Shown here piece after piece: positions 36,097 through 45,040 of a stretch of DNA of 64,000 nt (position 1 is the first letter of the stretch; every line of letters begins with the position of its first letter). The position numbers and the translations under genes were made by a program. The notes beneath the pieces are model-generated. The model was not told the origin of the DNA and searched no databases. It saw only the letters and a program-made list of their open reading frames with translations. The DNA comes from Streptomyces longispororuber (lineage in GTDB: Bacteria; Actinomycetota; Actinomycetes; Streptomycetales; Streptomycetaceae), in contig NZ_JAMOLN010000007.1 in the NCBI RefSeq assembly GCF_024448165.1, positions 33,554 through 97,553 of the forward strand, read 5' to 3'.

Positions 36097-36813
36097 ATGA
36101 ACGCCCCGATCGACTCCCCGTACCACTTCGGCGGCACCGCGGTCGTCTTCGACCTCGACGGCACCCTCGTCGACAGCGAGCCCAACTACTTCAGGGCGTC
36201 CCTCGGCACGCTCGGCCGGTACGGCGTCACCGGCTTCACCTGGGCCGACCACGAGACGTACGTCGGCATCTCCACCCTGGAGACCCTCGGGATCTGGAAG
36301 GGGAGGTACGGCATCGCCGCCCCGGTCACCGAGCTGCTCGACGACCTGAACACCCGCTATCTGGAGCTGGCCCGGGCCGACACGCACGTCTTCCCGCAGA
36401 TGCGCCTGTTCGTGGAGCGGCTGCACGCGGCGGGCCTGCCGATGATCGTTGCGTCGGGGTCGTCGTCGGACGCGATCGAGGCGATCCTGACCGGCACCGG
36501 CCTCGACTCCCTCATCACCCGGTACGTGTCGGCGGACGAGGTCGAGCACGGCAAGCCCGCGCCGGACGTCTTCCTGGAGGCGGCCCGCCGGCTGGGGGTG
36601 GCACCGGCGCACTGCGTGGTCCTGGAGGACGCGGCGCCGGGCGCCGCCGCGGCGCACGCGGCGGGCATGCGCTGCATCGCGCTGCCGTACGTTGCGGCGC
36701 AGGCGGACGACCCGGCGTTCACCACGGCGGACCTGCTGTTCAAGGGCGGTCAGGAGGAGTTCACGGCGCGGGCCGCGTGCGACTGGCTCGAGCGGTCAGC
36801 TCCGTCTTCCTGA
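36097..36813 (+). CDS. HAD-superfamily phosphatase (beta-phosphoglucomutase/GPP-like)
   Basis: About 238 residues. Motif I VVFDLDGTLVDSEPNYF, motif II IVASGSSSDAIEAIL, Lys HGKPAPDVFLEAA, motif III VVLEDAAPGAAAAHAAGM: all four HAD motifs intact, with an alpha-helical cap between. Resembles sugar-phosphate phosphatases. Start among ATG 36076, 36085 and 36097 is uncertain; 36097 is used because similar proteins begin close to it. Its 3' end overlaps the convergent acyl-CoA synthetase gene by 53 nt. Confidence 0.85.
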   Translation: MNAPIDSPYHFGGTAVVFDLDGTLVDSEPNYFRASLGTLGRYGVTGFTWADHETYVGISTLETLGIWKGRYGIAAPVTELLDDLNTRYLELARADTHVFPQMRLFVERLHAAGLPMIVASGSSSDAIEAILTGTGLDSLITRYVSADEVEHGKPAPDVFLEAARRLGVAPAHCVVLEDAAPGAAAAHAAGMRCIALPYVAAQADDPAFTTADLLFKGGQEEFTARAACDWLERSAPSS

Positions 36814-38416
36814 TCTTCCCGGTGGGGGTGAGCGGGAGTGCGTCGAGGATCTCGACGACGCCGGGCACCTTGTACGGCGCCATCGACGCGACCGCCCAGG
36901 CGCGCAGGTCGTCGCCGGTGAGCGCCGAGCCGGGGACGGCCCGCACGAACGCGTACGGCCGCTGTCCGCTGACCGGGTCGTCGACGGCGACGACCGCGGC
37001 GGCGAGCACGTCCGGGTGCTGGGCGAGCAGCGTCTCGACCTCGGTGGGGAAGACGCTCATCCCCTTCACCTTGATCATGTCCTTGTCGCGGCCGAGGTAG
37101 TGCAGACAGCCCTCCTCGTCGAGGGCGCCGATGTCGCCGGTGTGCAGCCAGCCGTCGCGCAGCGCGCTCGCGGTGGCGGCGGGCGCCCGCCAGTAGCGGG
37201 TGAGCACCGAGGGTCCGCGGACGACGATCTCGCCGCGTTCGCCGAGCGGCAGCGGTGCGCCGGTGTGGAAGTCGACGACCATGAAGTCGGTGCCGGGGAC
37301 CGGGAGTCCGCAGAAGACGGGGTCGCTGAGCAGGTCGTGGTCGCCGTCCTGGAAGCCGAGCGTGTTGGTGTCGCTGGTGTGGGTCTCCGTCATGCCGTAC
37401 GACGCCTCGCGCAGCACGCTGCGGTCGCCGACGGCCGCCTTCCACCTGGCGCGCAGGGACGGGGTGAGCTTGCGGATGAAGGAGACGGTGAGCGGGGCGG
37501 TGAGGCTCGTCAGGTCGTGCCGGGCGAATTCGGGGTGGTCGAGGAGCTCCAGGTAGTTTTCGACGGTGCCGGCCATGGTGCTCACGCGGTGGGTCTCGAC
37601 GGCGCGCAGGACCTCGGCGGCGTTCCAGCGGGTGAGCAGGACGCTGGTGCCGCCGGAGACGAGCGGGGCGAGGATCCCGAGGTTCTCGCCGGCGATCCAG
37701 AACACGGGCAGGTAGCAGAGGGAGACGATGCCGCGGGCCGTCTCGTCCGGGTCGGGCATCCGGCCGTTGTCGATGGCGGTGGCCGTGTAGACCATGTGGC
37801 GCTGGGTGTGTTCGCAGCCCTTGGGCAGTCCGGTGGTGCCGCCGGTGTAGTTGAGGGCGGCGAGCGCGTCGAGGTCGTCGGCGATGTCCTCGTGGCGGGC
37901 GTGGGCGACGGCGTCGGGCCAGTCGGCGTCGGCGAGCACGGTGCGCACCGGGGTGTCGTCGCGCACGTCGTCGAGGACCGGCAGCAGGTCGTTCCGGGTG
38001 ATCACCAACTCCGGTGCGGCGTCGTTCAGTTCGTGGCGCAGCTCGGCCGCCCGGAACATCGGGTTGACCGGTACGTGCACCGCGCCGAGCCGGAGCACGG
38101 CGAGCAGTGCGACGACGAACCGGGACCCGTTGGGCAGGAACACACCGACCCGGTCACCGGCCCGCACCCCGTGCTCCGCCAGCCAGCCCGCCAACCGGGC
38201 CGAGCTGTCGTCGAGTCGGCGGTACGAGAGGGTGTCTGCGTCGGTGACGATCGCGGGCCGGTCGGGGTGGAGCGACGCCCACCGCGCGACGTGCGCGGGC
38301 AGCGTCGACTCCCCTGCGGGGTGAGTCGTTTCGGCCGGTTGGCGGCCCTGCCTCGCCTTGCTCTGGCGGGCCCGGAGGTCGGTCAGGTACGCGTCGGTCG
38401 ATATGCCGGTGGACAA
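36761..38416 (-). CDS. AMP-forming acyl-CoA synthetase
   Basis: 551 residues from TTG 38416, which has GGGAG at good spacing. ANL-superfamily motifs: ALNYTGGTTGLPKGCEH (P-loop), YGMTETHTSDT, DGWLHTGDIGALDEEG and GRDKDMIKVKGMSVFPTEVE, and the acylation lysine in LTPTGKIRKTEL. Activates a carboxylic acid to its CoA ester. Together with the TetR and the biotin carboxylase gene it forms a fatty or branched/aromatic acid activation-carboxylation locus. Exact substrate unknown. Confidence 0.9.
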   Translation of the reverse strand: MSTGISTDAYLTDLRARQSKARQGRQPAETTHPAGESTLPAHVARWASLHPDRPAIVTDADTLSYRRLDDSSARLAGWLAEHGVRAGDRVGVFLPNGSRFVVALLAVLRLGAVHVPVNPMFRAAELRHELNDAAPELVITRNDLLPVLDDVRDDTPVRTVLADADWPDAVAHARHEDIADDLDALAALNYTGGTTGLPKGCEHTQRHMVYTATAIDNGRMPDPDETARGIVSLCYLPVFWIAGENLGILAPLVSGGTSVLLTRWNAAEVLRAVETHRVSTMAGTVENYLELLDHPEFARHDLTSLTAPLTVSFIRKLTPSLRARWKAAVGDRSVLREASYGMTETHTSDTNTLGFQDGDHDLLSDPVFCGLPVPGTDFMVVDFHTGAPLPLGERGEIVVRGPSVLTRYWRAPAATASALRDGWLHTGDIGALDEEGCLHYLGRDKDMIKVKGMSVFPTEVETLLAQHPDVLAAAVVAVDDPVSGQRPYAFVRAVPGSALTGDDLRAWAVASMAPYKVPGVVEILDALPLTPTGKIRKTELTARASRTRPAP

Positions 38417-38437
38417 CGTGCGGCTCCCTGCTGCTGG

Positions 38438-39079
38438 CTACTGCTGGGGTGGTGCTCCGATGCCGAGGAGGTGCAGGTACATGGCGGTGACGTCGCGGAC
38501 CGCCGCGTCATAGGCGGCCGGGCGCTCGGCGACGAGCCGGGCGAACTCCACGCTCATGCCGCCGACGGCCCGGGACAGGGTGAGCGGGTCGACGACCGGG
38601 CGGGCCCGCCCCTGGTCCGTGACCCGGCGTACGTAGCGGGCGGCGCGGCGGACGGGCCGCTCGCGGATCTCTTCCCACAGCGCCCGCACCTCGGCGTCGG
38701 CGCGGGCCTGCTGTTCGAGCAGGACGAGGAGCGGGAGGTGGCGGGCGTACGCGGCGATGAACGCGGCGGTGGACGCCCCGGCGACCGCGGCCACGTCGTC
38801 CGTGTCCACGCCGGGCACGTCCTGCGCGGCGAGGAACGCGTCGCGCACCCGCGCCGCGAGGACCCGGAACACCTCGTCCTTGGACGCGAAGTACACGTAG
38901 AAGCTCGCCCGCGAGACCTCGGCCGCCGCGGTGATGTCCGCGACGGTCGCCGGCCCGTACCCGAGCCGGCCGAACACGGACTCCGCCGCGTCGAGCAGCC
39001 GCCCGCGCGCCGGTGCGTCGGTGCGGTCCCGGGCGGTGCGGGTCGCCCACTCCTGCTGTGTCTGCTGTCTGCGTGCCAC
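38438..39079 (-). CDS. TetR-family regulator of the acyl-CoA locus
   Basis: 213 residues. HTH: RGRLLDAAESVFGRLGYGPATVADITAAAEVSRASFYVYFASKDEVF. The GTG start (39077-39079) lies only ~7 nt from a good -10, so the mRNA may be leaderless. Upstream of and co-oriented with the acyl-CoA synthetase gene (21-nt gap) and divergent from the carboxylase gene, with a shared 24-bp operator; likely a repressor released by an acyl-CoA. Confidence 0.9.
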   Translation of the reverse strand: MARRQQTQQEWATRTARDRTDAPARGRLLDAAESVFGRLGYGPATVADITAAAEVSRASFYVYFASKDEVFRVLAARVRDAFLAAQDVPGVDTDDVAAVAGASTAAFIAAYARHLPLLVLLEQQARADAEVRALWEEIRERPVRRAARYVRRVTDQGRARPVVDPLTLSRAVGGMSVEFARLVAERPAAYDAAVRDVTAMYLHLLGIGAPPQQ

Positions 39080-39085
39080 AGCGCC

Positions 39086-39114
39086 AGAGTATTGACGTTG
39101 ACGTCAGTGTCAAT
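39086..39114. promoter_or_regulatory. Divergent promoter/TetR operator between TetR and carboxylase genes
   Basis: 39091-39114 is a near-perfect 24-bp palindrome: outer arms ATTGAC/GTCAAT and a central TGACGTCA, differing only at the GT spacer pairs. On the minus strand it contains TTGACA (39108-39113) with TACTCT (39086-39091) 16 nt away. On the plus strand it contains TTGACG (39092-39097). One bound dimer would block both promoters. Confidence 0.75.
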
Positions 39115-39175
39115 GAGAGTGACGGGGTCTTTCGAGCGTCGCGCAGCTCGCGACCACGATCCGCCGGAGGGGCAC

Positions 39176-42100
39176 ATGGGGTCTGCCGCCGTACTCGTCG
39201 CCAACCGCGGGGAGATCGCCGTCCGGGTGCTGCGCGCCGCCGCCGAGCTGGGGCTGCGCACGGTCGCGGTGCACGAGCCGGGCGACGACGCGCACCTCCC
39301 TCTCGCGGACGAGTGCGTGCCGCTGGAGCCCGGCGGCTATCTCGACGCGGCGGCCCTGGTGGCCGCGGCGCACCGGGCGGGCTGCGGGTACCTGCACCCG
39401 GGGTACGGGTTCCTCAGCGAATCGTCCGAGCTGGCGCGGCAGTGCGCCGGGGCGGGGATCACCTTCGTCGGCCCCTCGGCCGAGGTGCTCGACCTGTTCG
39501 GGGACAAGGCGCGGGCCCGCGCCCTCGCGGTCGGGGCGGGGGTGCCGGTGCTGCCGGGCACGGCGGGTGACACCACGCTCGACGAGGCGCGGGAGTTCCT
39601 CGCGGGCGGTCCGGTGATGGTGAAGGCGGTGGGCGGGGGCGGCGGTCGCGGGATGCGGGTCGCGCGCACCGGCGAGGAGCTGACGGACGCCTGGGAGCGG
39701 TGCAGGTCCGAGGCCCGGCAGGGCTTCGGACGGGCCGAGTTGTACGTGGAGCGGCTGTGGGAGGGCGCGCGCCACATCGAGGTGCAGGTCGTCGCGGACG
39801 GCGCGGGCGCGGTGCAGCACCTGTGGGAGCGGGACTGCAGTGCGCAGCGCCGCCACCAGAAGCTGGTCGAGATCGCCCCGGCCCCCGGCCTCGACGCCGC
39901 GGTCAGGGACCGGCTGCTCGACAGCGCGCTGCGGCTCGCCCGCAGCGCCCGCCACACGGGCCTGGGGACGGTCGAATTCCTGGTCAGGGGCGAGGAATTC
40001 GTGTTCATCGAGGCCAATCCGCGGCTCCAGGTGGAGCACACGGTGACGGAGGAGGTGACGGGCGTCGACCTCGTGGCGGCGCAGCTGCGGATCGCGGCGG
40101 GCGAGGACCTGGCCGCGCTGGGGCTGGCCGGGCCGCCGCCCGCGCCGCGCGGCCACGCGGTGCAGGTGCGGGTGAACGCGGAGGTCACGGCGCCCGACGG
40201 AGCGGTGCGCCCGTCGGTGGGCCGCATCGCGCGGTTCGACGTGCCGACGGGCCCCGGCGTCCGGGTCGACACGGCCGCCCGTACCGGCACGGAGATCAGC
40301 TCGCGCTACGACTCGCTGCTCGCCAAGGTCGTCGCGCACGCCCCGCAGGGCGGTTTCGCGGCGGCGTGCGCACGGGCGCGGCGGGCCCTCGACGAGTTCG
40401 CGGTGGACGGCGTGGACACCGGGATCCCGCTGCTGCGCGCGCTGCTCGGCGACCCGGGCTTCACGGCCGGCGGCGTCGACACGGGCTTCGTGCCGCGCCG
40501 GCTCCCCGCGTTGGTGCCCGCGCTGCCGGAGCGGGCCGCGCAGGAGGCGGGCACGGTCGCCGCGCCGATGAGCGGCACCGTGGTCGCGCTCGACGCCGCA
40601 CCGGGCCGGGTCGTGACGGCCGGGGCGACGCTGCTGGTCCTGGAAGCGATGAAGATGGAGCACGTGGTCCGCGCCGAGCGGTCCGGCGTCGTCCGGGCGG
40701 TGCGCGCCACCGTCGGCGAGACGGTCGCGGAGGGCGCCGCCCTGGTGCTCCTGGACGTGACGGACGACGGCCCCGCCGAGCAGGACGCGGCCGACGCCGT
40801 CGACCCGGACGCCGTGCGGCCCGACCTCGCCGATGTGGTGGCGAGGCACGTGTTCGGTCTGGACGAGCACCGTCCGGAGGCCGTCGCCAAGCGGCACGCG
40901 GCGGGGCGGCGCACGGCCCGGGAGAACATCGAGGACCTGTGCGACCCGGGCACGTTCACCGAGTTCGGGGCGCTGGCCGTGGCGGCGCAGCGGCAGCGGC
41001 GGCCCCTGGAGGAGCTGGTCCGCAGGACGCCCGCCGACGGCATGGTCACCGGCACCGGGCGGATCGGCGGCGCTCCCGTGGTCGCGATGTCGTACGACTA
41101 CACGGTGCTGGCCGGCACCCAGGGCCTCAACAACCACCGCAAGACGGACCGGATGCTGCACGTGGCCGAGGAGCGCGGGCTGCCCGTGGTGCTGTTCGCG
41201 GAGGGGGGCGGGGGCCGCCCCGGCGACACGGACACCACGTCGGTCGCGGGCCTGAACGTGACGACGTTCCACCGGATGGCCCGGCTCAGCGGCCGGGTGC
41301 CGCTCGTCGGGATCGCGTCGGGCCGCTGCTTCGCGGGCAACGCGGCGCTGCTCGGCAGCTGCGACGTGATCATCGCGACGCCCGAGGCGAACATCGGCAT
41401 GGGCGGCCCCGCGATGATCGAGGGCGGCGGCCTGGGGGTGCACCGGGCCGAGGACATCGGCCCGCTGTCGGTGCAGGTCCCGAACGGCGTCGTGGACCTG
41501 CCGGTCGCCGACGAGGCGGAGGCGGTGCGCGTCGCCCGCGCCTACCTCGCGTACTTCCAGGGCCCGCAGGACGGTTGGGAGGCGCCGGACCAGCGGCTGC
41601 TGCGGCACGCGGTGCCGGAGAACCGGCGGCGCGCCTACGACGTCCGCGCCGCGATCGACGGGCTCGCCGACACCGGCTCGGTCCTCGAACTGCGCCGCGG
41701 CTTCGGCGTCGGCGTCGTCACGGCGCTCGTCCGGATCGAGGGCCGTCCGATGGGGTTGATCGCGAACGACCCGGGGCATCTGGGCGGTGCCGTGGACCGG
41801 GACGCCGCCGACAAGGCCGCCCGGTTCCTGCGGCTGTGCGAGGCGTTCCGGCTGCCGGTGCTCTCGCTGTGCGACACACCGGGCTTCATGGTCGGCCCGG
41901 ACGCCGAACGCACCGCCACGGTACGGCAGTTCGCGGACCTCTTCGTGGCGGGCGCCCGGCTGACGGTGCCGCTGGTCTGCCTCGTGCTGCGCAAGGCGTA
42001 CGGGCTCGGCGCGATGGCGATGATGGGCGGTTCGACGCGGGCGCCGCTCGCCACGGCCGCCTGGCCGAGCGGCGAGTTCGGCGGGATGGGCCTGGAGGGC

Positions 42101-42310
42101 GCGGTGCGGCTCGGCTACCGGCGCGAGTTGGCGGCGATCGCCGATCCGGCGGAGCGGGAGCGGGCGTTCGAGGCGCGGGTCGCCGAACTGTACGAGCACG
42201 GCAAGGCGGTGAACGCGGCGGCCGCCCTGGAGATCGACGCGGTCATCGACCCGGCGCGGTCCCGCGACTGGATCAGGGCCGCGCTGGACACGGCGCCGCC
42301 GACGCTTTGA
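39176..42310 (+). CDS. Single-chain acyl-CoA carboxylase (biotin carboxylase-BCCP-carboxyltransferase fusion)
   Basis: 1044 residues. Residues 1-~445 are biotin carboxylase (VLVANRGEIAVRVLRAA, YLHPGYGFLSES, KAVGGGGGRGMRV, EANPRLQVEHTVTE). The biotin site follows as LEAMKMEH, with Lys ~493. From ~545 on comes the carboxyltransferase (ACC beta/alpha-like, KRHAAGRRTARENIEDL, PVVLFAEGGGGRPGD, LCDTPGFMVGPDAE, RKAYGLGAMAMMGGS). Streptomyces acyl-CoA carboxylases are usually split into AccA and AccB/PccB; a one-chain form recalls long-chain acyl-CoA carboxylases. GGAGGGG sits just upstream of the ATG. An earlier open frame is only shadow. Controlled by the divergent TetR. Confidence 0.93.
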   Translation: MGSAAVLVANRGEIAVRVLRAAAELGLRTVAVHEPGDDAHLPLADECVPLEPGGYLDAAALVAAAHRAGCGYLHPGYGFLSESSELARQCAGAGITFVGPSAEVLDLFGDKARARALAVGAGVPVLPGTAGDTTLDEAREFLAGGPVMVKAVGGGGGRGMRVARTGEELTDAWERCRSEARQGFGRAELYVERLWEGARHIEVQVVADGAGAVQHLWERDCSAQRRHQKLVEIAPAPGLDAAVRDRLLDSALRLARSARHTGLGTVEFLVRGEEFVFIEANPRLQVEHTVTEEVTGVDLVAAQLRIAAGEDLAALGLAGPPPAPRGHAVQVRVNAEVTAPDGAVRPSVGRIARFDVPTGPGVRVDTAARTGTEISSRYDSLLAKVVAHAPQGGFAAACARARRALDEFAVDGVDTGIPLLRALLGDPGFTAGGVDTGFVPRRLPALVPALPERAAQEAGTVAAPMSGTVVALDAAPGRVVTAGATLLVLEAMKMEHVVRAERSGVVRAVRATVGETVAEGAALVLLDVTDDGPAEQDAADAVDPDAVRPDLADVVARHVFGLDEHRPEAVAKRHAAGRRTARENIEDLCDPGTFTEFGALAVAAQRQRRPLEELVRRTPADGMVTGTGRIGGAPVVAMSYDYTVLAGTQGLNNHRKTDRMLHVAEERGLPVVLFAEGGGGRPGDTDTTSVAGLNVTTFHRMARLSGRVPLVGIASGRCFAGNAALLGSCDVIIATPEANIGMGGPAMIEGGGLGVHRAEDIGPLSVQVPNGVVDLPVADEAEAVRVARAYLAYFQGPQDGWEAPDQRLLRHAVPENRRRAYDVRAAIDGLADTGSVLELRRGFGVGVVTALVRIEGRPMGLIANDPGHLGGAVDRDAADKAARFLRLCEAFRLPVLSLCDTPGFMVGPDAERTATVRQFADLFVAGARLTVPLVCLVLRKAYGLGAMAMMGGSTRAPLATAAWPSGEFGGMGLEGAVRLGYRRELAAIADPAERERAFEARVAELYEHGKAVNAAAALEIDAVIDPARSRDWIRAALDTAPPTL

Positions 42311-42339
42311 CGTCCATGCTTTCGGGTACTCGGTCGATC

Positions 42340-43344
42340 ATGCGAATCAGTGTGGTGGACGTCGGGTCGAACACGGTGCGGCTCGCGATCGCGGACGCGC
42401 GGGACGGGGCACCTCTGCCGGTGCACACGGCCAAGCGAAGACTCCGTCTCTCGGAGCAGGTCGACGGGGAGAGACGACTGGGCCCGTGCGCCGTGGAGTC
42501 GATCGTCGAGGCGGTCCGGGCGGCCTGCGCGGAGGCCGAACGGTGGGGCAGCGACGAGCCGTTCGCGTTTGCCACGGCCATCGTCAGGGACGCGCCCAAC
42601 CGGGACGAGGTGCTGCGGGCGGTGGAGGAGGGCACCGGCGTGCGGCTGCGGGTGCTGCCGGGCGAGGTGGAGGCCGAGCTGACGTTCCTCGCCGCGCGGC
42701 GCTGGATGGGCTGGCGGGCGGGCCCGCTCGGTGTGCTCGACATCGGCGGCGGAACGCTCGAAGTCGCTTTCGGGCGGGGGCGGTTGCCGGACTTCGCGAT
42801 CTCGCTGCCGCTGGGCGCGGGCCGTCTCACGCGGGAGCACCTGCGCGACGGCGAGCCGCCCTCGGACGAGACGCTCAGGACGCTGCGCCGCCACGTGCGG
42901 CACCAGCTGAGGGACGTGGCGGCGCGGATCCGCTGGGAGGGTCCGCTCACCGCGGCCGCCACCTCGCGCACGTTCACCCAGCTCGCCCGGTTGTGCGGCG
43001 CGCCGCCCGGCCGGCACGGTCCTTTCGTGCGCCGGGAGTTGACGCGCAAGGCGCTCGGCTGCGCGGTCACGGAGCTCGCCGCGCTGCCCGCCGCGCGCCG
43101 CGCCGAACTGCCGGGCATCTCGGCGCCGCGCGCGGCCCAGTCGCTGGCCGGTGCGCTCGTCGGCCACACGGCGATGAAACTGATGGGCATCCGCGCACTC
43201 ACCATCTCGCCGTGGGCGATCCGGGAGGGCATCCTGCTGCGCCGGATCGAGGGCGACACCGCGTGGTGGTCGGGCCACCCGCAGCCGACGGAACGCCGGC
43301 CGTCCGCACAGCGGGCAGCGCTGCGGCTCGCCGCCCCGCGCTGA
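42340..43344 (+). CDS. Ppx/GppA-family phosphatase
   Basis: 334 residues, ASKHA (actin-like) fold. VVDVGSNTVRLAIADA is the phosphate-1 motif, ATAIVRDAPNRDEVL the substrate loop, LDIGGGTLEVAFG the phosphate-2 motif, and PLGAGRLTREHLRD follows. Exopolyphosphatase or pppGpp phosphohydrolase activity is expected from the family; the length matches the short actinobacterial Ppx type without the C-terminal HD-like domain. ATG 42340 is preferred; ATG 42316 is in frame. It follows the carboxylase gene by 29 nt. A small palindrome (43350-43362) follows the stop. Confidence 0.88.
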   Translation: MRISVVDVGSNTVRLAIADARDGAPLPVHTAKRRLRLSEQVDGERRLGPCAVESIVEAVRAACAEAERWGSDEPFAFATAIVRDAPNRDEVLRAVEEGTGVRLRVLPGEVEAELTFLAARRWMGWRAGPLGVLDIGGGTLEVAFGRGRLPDFAISLPLGAGRLTREHLRDGEPPSDETLRTLRRHVRHQLRDVAARIRWEGPLTAAATSRTFTQLARLCGAPPGRHGPFVRRELTRKALGCAVTELAALPAARRAELPGISAPRAAQSLAGALVGHTAMKLMGIRALTISPWAIREGILLRRIEGDTAWWSGHPQPTERRPSAQRAALRLAAPR

Positions 43345-43368
43345 CGTCAGGGGCCCGGCCCCAGGAGG

Positions 43369-44424
43369 TCAGTCGGCGGTGTCCACCTCCCGTACGAGCT
43401 CGATGGCCCGCCCGAGGGTGGCGAGCCGCGCGTCGAGGGTGTCGCCCGCCGGGTAGAGGCGGACGGTGTCGACGCCGGCGTCCCGCCACACGGCCAGGCG
43501 GGCCCGCACCATGTCCTCGGTGCCGATCAGGGTCGTGGCGAGGACCATGTCGTCGGTGACCAGGGCCGCGGCTCCGTCCCGGTCGCCCGCCTGCCAGCGT
43601 TCGCGCACGGCGGCGGCGACCTCCGACCAGCCCTGCCTGCTGTAGGCCCGGTTGTAGAAGTTCGTGGTGGCGGAGCCCATGCCGCCGAGGCTGAAGGCGA
43701 GTTCCTTCTTGCGGCTCGCGACGACGGCGCGCAGCGTCTCCTCGTCCTCGGCGAAGTTCACCTCGGCGCCCTGACAGACGTCGAGGTCGGCCCGGGTGCG
43801 GCCGGCGGCGGCGAGGCCGGCGTCGAGGTGGTCGAAGTAGGCCTCCTTCGCCCCCTCGGGCACGAAGCTGGTGCCGAGCCAGCCGTCGGCCACCTCGCCG
43901 GTCAGTCGCAGCATCTTCGGCGACAACGTGGCCAGGTACACGGGCAGTTCGTGCTCGGCCCGTATCGACAGCCGCATCGGGCGGGCGTCGCCGCCGGGCA
44001 GCGGGAGGGTGAACTCCCGCCCCTCGTAGGCGATCTTCTCGCCGGCCGCCGCCATCCGCACGATCTCGACCGTCTCCCGCATCCGGGCCAGCGGGCGCGC
44101 GAAGGGGACGCCGTGCAGCCCCTCGATGACCTGCGGCCCGGACGGTCCGAGGCCCAGCAGGAAGCGGCCGCCGGAGATGTTGGAGAGGGTGATCGCGGCC
44201 CGGGCGATGGCGGCCGGGGTCCGGGTGGCGAGCTGGATGATGCCGGAGCCGAGCAGCATCCGGTCGGTACGGGCCGCCAAGTAGCCGAGGGGCGAGGGCG
44301 CTTCGGAGCCCCAGGCCTCGGCGACCCAGCAGACGTCCATGCCGAGCTTCTCGGCCTCGGTCACGAAGTCGACCGTCTCGCGCCAGTCGCCGCCGGACGC
44401 CTCGATCGTCGTCGACGTCCGCAT
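43369..44424 (-). CDS. LLM-class F420-dependent oxidoreductase
   Basis: 351 residues, luciferase-like TIM barrel. TEAEKLGMDVCWVAEAWG, LLGSGIIQLATRTPAAIARAAITLSNISGGRFLLGLGPSGPQVIEG is the F420-binding segment of the mycobacterial/streptomycete family, and LTGEVADGWLGTSFVPEG is the C-terminal block. Hydride transfer with F420H2 to an unknown substrate. The ATG shares one base with the stop of the SRPBCC gene upstream, so the two are coupled. Confidence 0.9.
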   Translation of the reverse strand: MRTSTTIEASGGDWRETVDFVTEAEKLGMDVCWVAEAWGSEAPSPLGYLAARTDRMLLGSGIIQLATRTPAAIARAAITLSNISGGRFLLGLGPSGPQVIEGLHGVPFARPLARMRETVEIVRMAAAGEKIAYEGREFTLPLPGGDARPMRLSIRAEHELPVYLATLSPKMLRLTGEVADGWLGTSFVPEGAKEAYFDHLDAGLAAAGRTRADLDVCQGAEVNFAEDEETLRAVVASRKKELAFSLGGMGSATTNFYNRAYSRQGWSEVAAAVRERWQAGDRDGAAALVTDDMVLATTLIGTEDMVRARLAVWRDAGVDTVRLYPAGDTLDARLATLGRAIELVREVDTAD

Positions 44425-44945
44425 CAGCGCTCCCCCGCCCCTTCGGCGATGGCCTTCAGGGCGTCGAGGGTCGCGCCGATGTTCCGCTCGAACTCCCGCA
44501 TCCGTACGAACACGATCTTCTGCTCCTTCTCCGGCATCCGGTCGATCGCGAAGGAGAGTCCGGAGCGGCCCGGGCCGAGCCGCATCCACTGGGTCAGGTC
44601 CGTCGTGCCGTCGTCGCGTGCTTCCAGGGTGAACCGCCAGACGGCGCTGGGCCGTTCGGGGTCGGAGACGGCCCAGGCGAAGACACGCGGCGCCGTGCAC
44701 TCGACGACGTACGAGGTGGTCTCCCACTCGCCGAACGCGTCGTGCCGGCTGCGGCCGACGAAGCGCGCCCCGACGGCGGGGGCCGTCGTCCCCCCGAGCC
44801 ACTGGACCGACTGCAGTTCGTCGCTGAGCCGCGGCATCAGGGCGATGTCCGTGACCAGCTCCCACACCCGCTCGGGCGACGCCTCGATGCCGCGCCGCAC
44901 GGCGACGGTCGGGGTGTCCGCGTAGCGCGCGCCTGTCCACTCCAT
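44424..44945 (-). CDS. SRPBCC/polyketide-cyclase-like protein
   Basis: 173 residues. Helix-grip fold signatures: IEASPERVWELVTDIALMPRLSDELQSVQWLGG at the start, FVGRSRHDAFGEWETTSYVVECTAPRVFAWAV strands, and a long C-terminal helix. Binds a hydrophobic ligand; may present a substrate to the coupled LLM enzyme. It sits 95 nt downstream of the HxlR gene with an inverted repeat in the gap. Confidence 0.8.
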   Translation of the reverse strand: MEWTGARYADTPTVAVRRGIEASPERVWELVTDIALMPRLSDELQSVQWLGGTTAPAVGARFVGRSRHDAFGEWETTSYVVECTAPRVFAWAVSDPERPSAVWRFTLEARDDGTTDLTQWMRLGPGRSGLSFAIDRMPEKEQKIVFVRMREFERNIGATLDALKAIAEGAGER

Positions 44946-44989
44946 CGTGGCCCACCTCTCTGCTGAACCGGCTGTGACCACGAGAGTTT

Positions 44990-45008
44990 CGTAGATGGAC
45001 TCACTACG
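44990..45008. promoter_or_regulatory. Inverted repeat between HxlR and SRPBCC genes
   Basis: CGTAG (44990-44994) and CTACG (45004-45008) with 9 nt between, 45 nt upstream of the SRPBCC start. Spacing of half-sites is typical for HxlR-type dimers. Short arms, so moderate support. Confidence 0.4.
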
Positions 45009-45040
45009 TCAAGAGGTACCGGGCAGGGCCGGAGCCGGTC

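Noticed and set aside
39110..42199. 1029-codon minus-strand frame opposite the carboxylase gene
   Set aside because: Arg/Gly/His-rich shadow translation typical of GC-rich antisense frames; no domain recognisable.
36692..42310. 1872-codon frame that would fuse a long N-terminus to the acyl-CoA carboxylase
   Set aside because: The first 828 codons are antisense or out-of-frame to the HAD, acyl-CoA synthetase and TetR genes; the carboxylase starts at 39176 with a proper ribosome site.
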